NCBI GenBank assembly: GCA_015680685.1
Contig: MNCI01001903.1
Location: forward strand, 105,586 to 169,585
DNA from: Gnetum montanum
Taxonomy: Eukaryota; Streptophyta; Gnetopsida; Gnetales; Gnetaceae
Direction: 5' to 3'
DNA length: 64,000 bases
The translations under genes and the position numbers were made by a program. This document shows positions 48,360-57,985 of this stretch, one piece after another (positions within the stretch are counted from its first letter, which is position 1; each line of letters begins with the position of its first letter). The notes under the pieces were generated by a model. It was not told where the DNA came from. It did not search any database and worked only from the letters and a program-made list of their open reading frames with translations.

Positions 48360-48670
48360 GTTGACCATTGTTGCTGGTTTTAAGTCTCAGTAGATTGTGG
48401 TCTCGGTTTAACGTCTGGGCAGATTGGAATCTGCTAGTTTTACATCGTAGCAAATGATGGAAGGCCTAGTTTATGGTCCTAGCAGACTATCCTGTGGGTG
48501 TCAATTTTATGTCGTGACCCAAGGACAAGTCTATGCTAGTTTAGCGTCTCAGCAGACATGTGCTTACCTTTGCCAGTTTAGCGTCTTGGTGGATGCGTGT
48601 AAGAGCTACCAATTTTACGTCGTAGCAAACGTGTACAACTTTGCCAATTTTACGTCGTAGCAGACATTGT
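48360..48670 (-). repeat. TTAAACT-type array downstream of pol, element G
   Basis: Eight to ten units of 30-40 bp. On the minus strand they read GCTACGACGTAAAATTGGCA, AGACGCTAAACTGGCAAAGG, GAGACGCTAAACTAGCATAG and so on. These are variants of the CTACGACGTTAAACTAGCA motif at the same position (just after integrase) as in B. Confidence 0.65.
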
Positions 48671-48724
48671 TACCTGATTTTGAGTTGTGTTGATGTTCAG
48701 ATGTAATACCATTTTAGGTACAGA

Positions 48725-51700
48725 TGATTCAACAGATTTGGTAGTTCATTGCCGTCTGTGTCTGCTAACTTGAATGCTCTGTTGCCATATGCATTGATGA
48801 CCAGGAAAGAGCCTTCTCAGTTTGTAGAGAACTTACCTACCGGTTCACGAATGGCCTTGAGAACTAAATCCCCTTTCTCAATCGGTCACCAATGTAGGTT
48901 GTGCCGATGCTTCTGTCGCTGTTTGTCCTGATATCTCTCGATGGTGTCAAGCGTCTGGGTGCGTTTCTCCTCCACTAAGTCTAAATCCTCGATTCTAGAC
49001 TCATTGTGTTGAGTCCCATTTATAACCGTAGATAGGACCATCGACAATGAGGGAACCTATAATTCCAAAGGCAACACTACTTCTGATCCATAGACCAGGC
49101 TATAGGGCATCCTGTCTATAGCTGTTCTCCATGTCGTACGATACGCCCATAGCACATAGAGGATTTTTTCATGCCATCGCTTCTTGTTACTATTAAGAAT
49201 TTTCTTAAGTAAATTGATGATTACTTTTTTTGTTGCCTCTACTTGACCATTTTCTTGCGGGTAATAGGGTGAAGAAAAAGATTACCTAATACCAAGATTA
49301 TCGCAAAAAGATTTGGTTTCTGAGCTACTAAATTGTGGTCTGTTGTCAGTCACAATAGTCGTAGGGAGTGCAAATCTAGTTACAATATTATCTAAGATGA
49401 AGTGGAAAACTTGTTGAGATGTGATCTTTCGCAGGGGGATAGCCTCAACCCACTTTGTAAAATACTCAGTGGTGGTGATAATGAAGCTATGACCTACAGA
49501 AGATTTAGGCAAGATGGGGCCTATGATGTCTAGTCCACATCATTGAAATGGCCAAGTGATTTGAGTAGTGTGTAACTCAGTTGGTGACACGTGTATTAGA
49601 TTTGCGTAATGTTGGCATGTGTCACACGTCTTAACCTTGGAAAGGTAGTCTTTTTCCATGTATGGCCAATAATACCCTAAGCGTTTAATCTTAGCAGTCA
49701 TTGCTCGCGGGGCTACGTGTCCTCCACACAGCCCTTCATGGACTTCGTTAACTATTCACTATGCTTGGTCACTGTTAACGTAGGTAAGCAATACCCCATC
49801 AAAGGAGCGTCTACAGAGAGTATTGTCCCTAAGGATGACATATTTCCTGGCACGTTTGCGCATGTGTTAGCTCGTGTGGTGGTTCGCCATGCAGAAGGTA
49901 AGTTTTAATGTTGTCATACCATTCTGATATTCCTTCCGTGTTTAATAAGGAAATTTGTGCCACTTGAATGACAAGCTCTGTACATTCTATCATTAAAGCG
50001 GGCCAAGTGGCAAATAGACATGGTGGCACGTTTAGTGGTAGTGTTGCCAGTGCATCGGCGATGGTGTTTTCGTTGCGCAGCACATGTTGAGCATCGATTG
50101 TCACGAATTACTTTAGGAGATCTTTAGCCATATCATAGTAGGGTTGTAGGTGTATGGCCTTGTAAGCGTAGACTCCTGTGATTTGATTGATTACCAGCAT
50201 TGAATCACCTCGGATTGCTAGGTGTTAAACGTTGAGTTCTCTGGCCGTCAACAATCCCCTGAGGAGCCCCTCATACTCTGCCACGTTGTTTGTACACGGG
50301 AAGGTCAGGCGGTAAGCCGATGGACGCACATCCTTAGGAGAAAGCGTAATAATGGTGACGGCACTGCCGCCTCTAATGGTTGAAGCTCCATCAAAATATA
50401 ACGTCACTTCAAGGCCTGTTGATACAGGGCTTAAACTATGTACATGTTCATCCAGGATTTTTGGCTCTATTGTAGCTTGATTGTTAACTGGCGACGTTGC
50501 TAAGTGGTTAGCTATGGCTTGGCCTTTGGTGGATGACTGGCCAACATAATGTAAATCGAACTCAGCTGTGATAGCCTTCCAATGAGCTATTCTGCTACTT
50601 TCATACAAATTGTTGGAGATAGCCCGCAAAACGTTACTTTTACAAATTATGTTGACCTGACTGCGGAAAATATAATGCCTACATTTTTTAAGTGTGAAAA
50701 CTAATGCCAAATAGTTACGCTCCACTTCGTTAGACCTTATTTTGTACGCAAATAGAGCATGACTAAGGTAATAGATAGGTGCTTCTGACCCATCGTTACT
50801 TTTTTGGCAAAGTAATGCAGCTATAGACATGTCTGAGTTAGCTAGATAAATGTAGAAAGGATGATCCCTTTGTGGCGGGAAAACCGTTGGTAAATTTTGC
50901 AGCTCTTCTTTTAAGTTGTCAAATGCACACTGGCAGTCATCGGTCCATTCAAAATTGACACCCTTCTTCAAAAGATGTTGCATGGGGTGTAATTTATCTG
51001 TTAACTTTGAAATGAACCTCCTGATGAACTGAAGCCTACCCTGTAACCCACGTAGTTCCTTGAGATTTGTTGGTGGTGTTAAATCAACGATGGCCTTAAC
51101 CTTGTCGGGGTCAACTCGGATGCCAATTTCTGATACCACAAACCCCAACATGCGTCCAGTTTTGATTCCAAATACGCATTTCTTTAGGTTAAGCCGTAAG
51201 TCATGTTGGAGACATCATTTAAGGACTAGCTCCAGGTCTTGTGAATGATCTTCTGACTTTATAGATTTGACAGCTATGTCATCTACATAGTTGTTCAATC
51301 TCCCTAAGAGGTAATCGCTAAAGATGTATGTCATGGCTCATTGATATGTCGCTTCGACGTTCTTTAACTCGAAAGGCATCATGGTGTAATAGAAGGTCCC
51401 CCAGGGCGTCATGAATGTTGTGGTCAATTGGTGCTTTGGGTTAATACGAATTTGATTATAGCCTAAGAAATCATCCATAAAGGATAGGAGAGCATGGCTA
51501 GCTATTGTGTCGATTAGTTGGTCGATACTCGGTAATGGAAAGTTGTCCTTAATTGTAGCTTTGTTCAGATCCTGGAAGTCTATGCAGATGCGTATGCCTC
51601 TCGTTTTCTTAGAGACAACTACAATGTTGGACACCTAATCGAAGTAATCAACTGCACGGATGAAACTGGCCTGATATAACTTGGTGATTTCATCATGCAC

Positions 51701-52174
51701 TGTTAGTGTGATTTCTGGCTTAATCTTTCATGCCTTCTGTCTAATTGGTTTGATGCGTGGGTCTAAGATGATGTTGTGCTGTATTAATCTCGGGTTTAAA
51801 CCTGGCATGTCTTCATATGACCACACGAATACAGCAGTGTTATTTTGGAGCACTTGGGTCATGTCATTCTGCATCTATTGGTCTAGGAGAGAACTAATCC
51901 TAAGAGTTTTATTTTTTTCCTTGTGCATAACCACAGGGACCTCGCTGAGAGGGTCCTCGGTTACATCACCAGCCTCCAGGTTGAGTGTTCGGGCCAGATG
52001 TTCTGGCCAGTCTGGGGATGTTTCCAATGTAGCTATGGTTGTGTCATAAAGGGACGGGTTTGTTCCTACTAGCGTGTGATCATACTGTCTAATGATCTTC
52101 CCATATGGTCCTATTAAGTCTAAGGGTGCAAATAGAGCTGCGTCCATTTGCGAGTGATCCTGCAAAATCGTCAA
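48725..52174 (-). pseudogene. pol: pol: RT, RNase H, archaeal-type RNase H, integrase (element G)
   Basis: Best-kept pol here. It opens at 52174 (MTILQDHSQMDAALFAPLDL), then NLEAGDVTEDPLSEVPVV. RT at about 51634-51150: FMDDFLGYNQIRI, PWGTFYYTMMPFELKN and YVDD in LNNYVDDIAVK. A 308-codon open frame (51151-50225) covers the end of RT, RNase H (PFYIYLANSDMSIAALLCQ) and the start of the second RNase H (LYFDGASTIRGG, NNVAEYEGLL). Its remaining acids are in RGDSMLVIN and NTIADALA, so D-E-D-D is complete. Integrase has HYANLIHVSP between CxxC halves, GLDIIGPI, TIVTDN and PQENGQVEAT, so the catalytic acids are intact, and its C-terminal block ends near 48730. A handful of stops remain. This enzyme set would copy and insert the element. 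Confidence 0.85.
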
Positions 52175-52614
52175 AAATGGAAGTTGTTACATCATTTTTT
52201 CACCAATCTGTTAAATGATAAAATTTTGTTTTTTTTTGTGTCAGAATTGTGTGTTAGATAAGTTTCCAATTTAAGTTTTTAGTGGACTGTTACAAATATG
52301 CATAGTTTATAAAAATAAATGTCAAGCGAAGCTGCTTAGATGCTAGCATATGAAATGAGATGAAAGGTTTAACGTGGCATGTCTAGTGTGTCAAAATGGT
52401 TGGATTTGAATTTTTCACTAACCTTAGTTAATGCAACCAAATTATGAGGTGATAAGCTATGCATTAGTTTAGGGTCATTTCTGACCATAACGCAAACGAT
52501 ATCTCCATCATTAATGCCCAGATCCTCACGTTTTATGTGATACAGACACACGTGTTTCGAGAAAGTTCCGTGTCAATCAGGCAGAAATAATCAGTTGGTT
52601 TCGAGTATTTTGTT
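52175..52614. other. spacer between G pol and the antisense promoter
   Basis: About 440 bases; B has a gap of similar size. A 61-codon minus-strand open frame (52369-52551) with NDGDIVCVMVRNDPKLMHSL looks protein-like but has no recognised relative and no counterpart in B. Confidence 0.35.
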
Positions 52615-52620
52615 TATAAA
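52615..52620 (+). promoter_or_regulatory. TATA box upstream of the G antisense gene
   Basis: TGTTTATAAACCAATGG. TATAAA lies about 130 bases before the ATG at 52751, as in the B copy. Promoter role inferred from position. Confidence 0.4.
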
Positions 52621-52750
52621 CCAATGGTTCAGACTCAAAACAGGTTACTGATATCGTGAATTTGGACCTGGTTATAGTGAGAAGAGAGCGTAAGCAAGGC
52701 ATGAGCAGACAATTTTATGAGGACTTTTTTCAATTTCTACCTTTGCAACA

Positions 52751-54137
52751 ATGGCACCCAAGGTTAAAGGCAAGAATGCTAAGTTGGCCAGGATAGACGA
52801 GATGCAGGAGAGTGTGCAGTGGGTTTCACAGGCCAGAGTAGAAGCTCTGGACGTTACCCTGCTTAACCGATAGGTCGCTGTTCACCTTTTTTTTCATTTT
52901 TACACTATCGTCATGTTTGTTGTAGTGTCGTGGTTTGTCTATTTTGGGTTCTAATGTTGTATCATGGCATTAATGTCTATCTGCACGAACTAAACTATTG
53001 TTATGAAGGTTTCAGAGATAAGAAATAATGTTGTATAGAGATAAGGTGTAGCGTGTAAATGTAACGTAATCAGAGTTTCTATGATAATGATATGTTGTGT
53101 CAGAGTGATACGCAGTATTTGCTTTCGTCGCCTTTGTCAGAGATGAACCTTGAGCTGTTACAAGGGTTTAGGAGATTTTGGCTATGCACCTCCAATATAC
53201 GCTGTAATTTTTCAGAAATTGTGCGAGCCCTAGTGTGGTGTAACAAATATTCATGTCTAGATTTTGTCTAACAGTAGTATGTTTATGTCCTACAGTATTG
53301 TGCTAAAGCCCATCCTAATCGTTTTGGACATCATGGGTGTTCTGTGCTGCATTCATGCCCTCGTGACCAATGTTCCCCCTCCTCATGCTCGCCTAAAGGA
53401 GGAGGCGGTGTGGTTCCAAAGAGGCACGCGGGATTTTATGCAATTTCTACTTCGCAACTACAGCATAATTGTCTGGTTGCATGTACCAGGTAATGAAGCC
53501 ACCGCTATTTTAGAGATGCTATTAGTTGGTTCGACGCAGAGCGTCTTAGTGTTTCTTTTTGATGGTGCGATTGAAACTATGTAGGTGCAAGACTGTGAAC
53601 AGAATGTCAAGGGTTTAAGGCATTTAAGCTAGATCTAGGAAATGCCCAGGTTTAATTGTTATCACACCTATAACACTCTATTTGTGGCCCATCATCCCAC
53701 AACTTATTTCTAGAATCCTCCTAGTACCGTGCATTACGTAGGCGGGTAAGTTTTGTTTCACTTCGTAGTATTGTAATGCTAACTACTGTTTAGATGCGTA
53801 CTGAGCGTAAAGAGTTGTTTTTGTTTCTGGCATAGGTTTTTTATTAGTGAAAATGATCTTATGGAAAATAGTGATACATTGTCATTGGCCAAGAGTGCTA
53901 TAAGGGAGTTTATCTCTATCAGCAACGTGCGGGCTGCCGTCATGGGACATCTGGCATTCGAGATCCCAGAATACCCTACCTGTTATGCCAACTTCTTTTC
54001 TAGGTGCAAGAATGCCAACTTCTTTTCTAGGTGCAAGAAGCTCAGATGGTTGGATAGGGAGTGGGCTCTGGACCCTTCCCTCATCGTTGTAGATGTTCAA
54101 AGGAAAATCCCTCTGTTTCCTTTACCTTTCGAGCTTG
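52751..54137 (+). pseudogene. antisense accessory gene with FCP1/HAD-like domain, exons 1-4 (element G copy)
   Basis: Opposite strand to G pol. Exon 1 (52751-52873) starts MAPKVKGKNAKLARIDEMQE and ends at a TAG followed by GT, probably CAG|GT before mutation. A possible extra exon lies at about 53102-53270 (SDTQYLLSSPLSEMNLELLQ). Exon 3 (53296-53745, 450 nt; acceptor TCCTACAG, donor GG|GTAAGT) shows VLKPILIVLDIMGVLCC (motif I, first Asp kept), VWFQRGTRDFMQFLLRN, YSIIVWLHVPGNEATAILEM, LVFLFDGA and YNTLFVAHHPTTYF-stop-NPP, where FCP1-like enzymes have DD at AH. Exon 4 (53836-54137; donor G|GTAAGT) shows REFISISNVRAAVMGHLAFE and LRWLDREWALDPSLIV, and contains a 27-bp tandem duplication. All five stops are TAG, and one is Gln in B. 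The break by D gag removes later exons. The HAD assignment is mine from motif order; function is unknown. Confidence 0.65.
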
Positions 54138-54219
54138 GTAAGTTTTTTCGAAATGATGAATTGCATCAGTGTTGTGTGATGATGATGTAAAATCATTTTG
54201 GTTTAACTATGGATTTTTG

Positions 54220-56161
54220 TTAACTATCGATTTTGTGAGTACCATCAACAAAATGGGCATGGTACTGATTATTTTTTCACCCTTAAACAAGACATACAAC
54301 GTATAATTGATAGAGGTGAAATTACATTTGACGATGCCAACCCTGTTAAACCGTAGAATCAATCTATGGGCATATACAAAGATCCCCTCAATACTAAGAA
54401 AGCTCCATATGTTATTAACATGATCTATATCGGAAATCAGCAAGGAATGCCCAAAAAACCTTTCGTGATTCATGTTCCTCCTACAACATCAACATCATCC
54501 CCACAATCTTCATATCCCACATACAATCCGCCTACACCTACAAAGCCATTCATCATTCATGTACCCCTTGTCAACGTAACTACAAATGTGCAACTGCCTA
54601 CCCAGCCCACTCCCTTTGTGGTCCAAGTGCCACCCATGGTTGCAACCACCGAGGTACAACCACAAAACTGACCAACCCCCTTCATAATTAGGGTACGCAA
54701 ACACCCTGATCTTCAACCTCCTACTCCTCAACTGCAAACCAAACCAACCCTGTTCGTCATCAGGATGCCTAAACACCTTGACACACAACCATCTCCAACT
54801 ATTCAACCACAACTCCGACCTGCTCCATTCGTAATCTGAGTCCCAAAATAACCTGATGTTCAAGCTTCAATGGTTCCCCCACGACCTTCGCAAGAACGCC
54901 TCATCGACAGACTTACTAAGGAACGGTTGGAAAAGGAATGTCGAAGTCTTGAATTAGGGGGACTAAAACCCACTCCCTTAAACGTTGTACCTATGGTTCC
55001 AAAAACTAACACGCCAAGCATAAGCCATGAAAATAAAAAATCAGGAATGCCAGATACATCAAACCCAACAGCCACATTAGACCACATGAAAACCATTTCA
55101 CAAGAGATACAACTATTGGGTCCAATGGATCAAGTCTCAACCAGCAAGAGCACACCAAATAGTAAAGACTTGGCCAGTGCCCTAACTCAGGTCACAGAGG
55201 TGCTTAAACAAAAAAACACATCTTTAAGCTTGTATGACCTCATGTTGACTTCTCAAGTTCATCATGAAGCCTTAGTATGCATGTTAACATCAATCCCAGT
55301 TAGCGAAGACTTGCCTGCAAATGAACCTTCCATTCATGCAGTAATGTCTCCATATCAAGGATCAAGAGCTACATCACTAGGCTTCAACACGGATAACATA
55401 AAAATAGATAAAAAAATAGGAGGAGTCACCACTGCACCCATGTTCATAACTATACAAGTAAATCAATTTAAAATACATAGGGTGCACGTAGATGATGGGG
55501 CAGCCACAAATGTAGTACCATACCCCATCGTAGAACAGTTAGGGCTAATTGAACAAATCAAACCAACTTCCACGACATTCTTGAAATAGTTCAATGGATC
55601 ACGTGTGGTTGTCAAAGGAAAACTAACTCTGGATTTCATAACAGGGGACCAGTTCCCCACGTCAACTAAATTTGTAGTCGTAGACGAGATGCCTGGTTTT
55701 AACTTGATATTGGGATGGCCATGGTTAGCCCAATTAAAAGCGATTTCCTCACCCATCCACCAAGAGATTCACTTACCCTATGAAGGTGGTGAAATCATTA
55801 TATACGGTGATGCAACCACACCCAACACCTCTGCACACGTAGGCACCAACCAAGGCTTAGAGGTCGAATTCAATGAGCCTAAATAGGATGACACTACTCT
55901 TGAGCTTAAACAGGATGCCACATCCATTGACAACCAAAATGATAACCAAACTCCAAACCGTGATCCCCCAGAAGATATAGAAACATTACAAAACGTGGAA
56001 ACATCAAAGCATGCTGACATAGGAGTCATGTCTCCAAACGTCTCATGGTCAGAATTACTGTTTAACATAATTAGCGAAGGAGACGCTGAATATACGATTA
56101 CACCAACATGCCAGACAAACCATATCAATCTTCGAAAATTAAAAAAGCTACTCAACTATTA
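54220..56161 (+). pseudogene. gag-pro: gag C-terminal part and protease, element D
   Basis: Resumes at about 54227 with RFCEYHQQNGHGTDYFFTLK (zinc-knuckle-like; the second Cys is Tyr-Phe here) and LKQDIQRIIDRGEITF. Pro-rich repeats follow with PFVIHVP, PFIIHVP, PFVVQVP and PFIIRV (54440-54840). The in-frame block 54870-55589 has LIDRLTKERLEKECRSLELG, LSLYDLMLTSQVHHEALVC and the protease start VDDGAATNVVPYPIVEQLG. It continues, after one stop, with FNLILGWPWLAQL and IHQEIHLPYEGGEIIIYGD, then an acidic tail ending NLRKLKKLLNY-TAA at 56161. Few stops; better preserved than B gag-pro. Confidence 0.78.
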
Positions 56162-56530
56162 AAACCACTACTCATCCGAAATGACGTTAAACTACTACTT
56201 ATCCGAAATAACGTTAAACTACTACTCGTCTGAAATGACATTAAACTACTACTCGTTCGAAATGATGTTAAACTACTACTCGTCCAAAATGACGTTGAAC
56301 TAGAACCATCTGAAAAAGACATTAAAATACCACCATGTCCACAATGACATAAAACTAGCCACGGTCAGAAATGGCCGGTTCATTTTAAAACCCACAGAAA
56401 CAGTTTAAACCTCCCTCATTTTCTTCTGGCCCAAAATGGCCTTAAACTAGAATGCCATTGCTAAAGTCTGTCATGACTTTAAACTGACAAACATGACCTA
56501 AAATGGCCTTAAACTAGAACAAGTTACATT
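56162..56530 (+). repeat. TTAAACT array after protease, element D
   Basis: Five regular units of about 31 bp (GACGTTAAACTACTACTCAT type, ending CCGAAAT) followed by looser units (GGCCTTAAACTAGAA, GACTTTAAACTGACA). Position and motif match the B pro-RT spacer. Confidence 0.7.
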
Positions 56531-56901
56531 TCCATTTCTTTAAGATTACATTATTTGTTTGCATGCATAGTTGCATCCTTGCTTTGCAAATTACTATGCC
56601 CCTTACACTTCTTTTACACTGTTATCATTTCAGTTGCATTCACGCTTATATTTACAAATAGTTAAAACAAAAAAATAAAAAAATACAATAAAAAAAAATC
56701 TTTTGTATTTATGCTTGTGTTTATCAAAAGTTTGGACAAACCATAAAATAAAAAAAATTGAATAACATAAAAATAACAAAAAAATATATCAATGTATAAA
56801 TGGATAATGTTTACATTGTATCACACATTTTCTTTCATACAATCTACAAATTTTTAACACAAAAAAAAACATAATTAAGCTCACAACAATAACAAGTTAA
56901 A

Positions 56902-56994
56902 TTAAACATCAGTGCTAGGAGGGGCTTGATCCCCAAACTTATCCGCATCATCGAGTCCCACTCCACTGGGGCCAGCCTCATCATCAACACGTCC
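56902..56994 (-). pseudogene. last exon of the antisense accessory gene (element D copy)
   Basis: Minus strand: acceptor TTTTTGTGCAG, then a 31-codon frame beginning GRVDDEAGPSGVGLDDADKF and ending with TAA at 56902-56904. It aligns with the B last exon (EGAGPSGAVDEDEGEEP): the shared core is an AGPSG motif followed by acidic residues, and both are preceded by a splice acceptor. Upstream exons are not found; the element appears broken just beyond 57000. Confidence 0.5.
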
Positions 56995-57985
56995 CTGCAC
57001 AAAAAAAGATCCTAGGTAAGTAAATTAAAATTCATAAAACACACAAATGAAAGTAACCATCAACAAAACATATATATAATTAAAAGAGAACTAGACGTGG
57101 GCCACCCAAACCACACCATCTTATTTAATTGAACTCTAAATATATAATTTTATTTATTTTAACTACATATATCTATATATAATTAAAATATAATTATGAT
57201 TTCTTTCCCAATATTCTTACAAAGTAAAAGCCAATAGCATGTTGACTACTTTGATCACAAGACCCATACTAAACTTAATGAGGAGGACAAACTCATATTA
57301 GATTGTGGCTAGTCACAACTTTCAGATGTTTCCTTGGCACCATTTTTTTTCTTTTTTTGAGGAAACTTTTCCCATGATGCAGTTCAACCCTCATGTATGT
57401 GCCTTTAATTATGATTTGATAGCATCATAGCAGGTCTCCTGGGTGGCTAAGGGTTCTCAAGTGGAGATGAACACACTTCACCCTATTGTTCATAGGGTAA
57501 CCATGGATCATCACACTTGAGGGCTAGGGATTATGAGAGGGAAAATGCGATTTTCCAAGGTCACCTAGTGATTATGGCTAACCATTCTCCAACATCACCT
57601 ATCCTACACTCACATGATCATGATGATTACATGATAAGTTAGCACAAATCTCATGCTCCATAATCCAACATAACTAAAGAAACTAAAACCTTGAAAAATT
57701 TTGGGAAGAATCAAAGCATGATTGAAATATATAGTATAAAGGAGATTTTATGTAATAGTACTAGGAATATTATATAGTAAAAAGAATGATACTCACATTA
57801 TTTTCAGATGGTGTTCTGATGATCCAACGCCTAGTAACTCAAAAGATCATAATGATTACTAAAATCATATGCAAAGAAAAAATCAAAACAATATGCCAAG
57901 AAAGAAATGATGGAAATGCAAAGAAAATATGCAAATGAAACTATATACAAATAAAATGCATGATGAAGGAGAAGAAAATAGGCAA
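56995..57985. other. D-F junction zone, AT-rich, no gene
   Basis: Contains the broken right end of D and the 3' non-coding part of F (minus). AT-rich runs at 57070-57200. The exact junction is not visible, and the expected inner part of the F LTR (with its GTAAC repeats) is absent, so a deletion is likely. Confidence 0.4.

Larger units (their letters stand above)
45705..54200 (-). mobile_element. Tat-like Ty3/gypsy retrotransposon G, 3' half with antisense gene
   Basis: Minus strand. Reading leftward from 52174: pol (RT, two RNase H domains, integrase), TTAAACT array, 3' non-coding region, polypurine tract, 3' LTR (47142-45705). To the right of pol lies the antisense accessory gene (plus strand, 52751-54137), in the same relative place as in B. 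Gag-pro and the 5' LTR are absent; the right break is between 54138 and about 54220, where D gag resumes. Confidence 0.8.
42447..57000 (+). mobile_element. Tat-like Ty3/gypsy retrotransposon D, truncated and interrupted by G
   Basis: Plus strand: 5' LTR (42447-44251), primer site (44258-44275), gag part 1 (44876-45704), element G, gag-pro part 2 (about 54220-56161), TTAAACT array (56162-56530), last exon of the antisense gene (56902-56994). Pol and the 3' LTR are missing; the right limit is uncertain. The gag core between the two parts is also lost, so the G region involves a deletion as well as an insertion. Confidence 0.75.

Noticed and set aside
52369-52551. 61-codon minus-strand frame taken as a G gene
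   Set aside because: Protein-like, but no counterpart in B and no family; left as a note on the spacer.
54510-56155. Minus-strand open frames of 97-125 codons over D gag-pro
   Set aside because: They overlap a convincing gag-pro frame on the plus strand and contain no recognisable motif.
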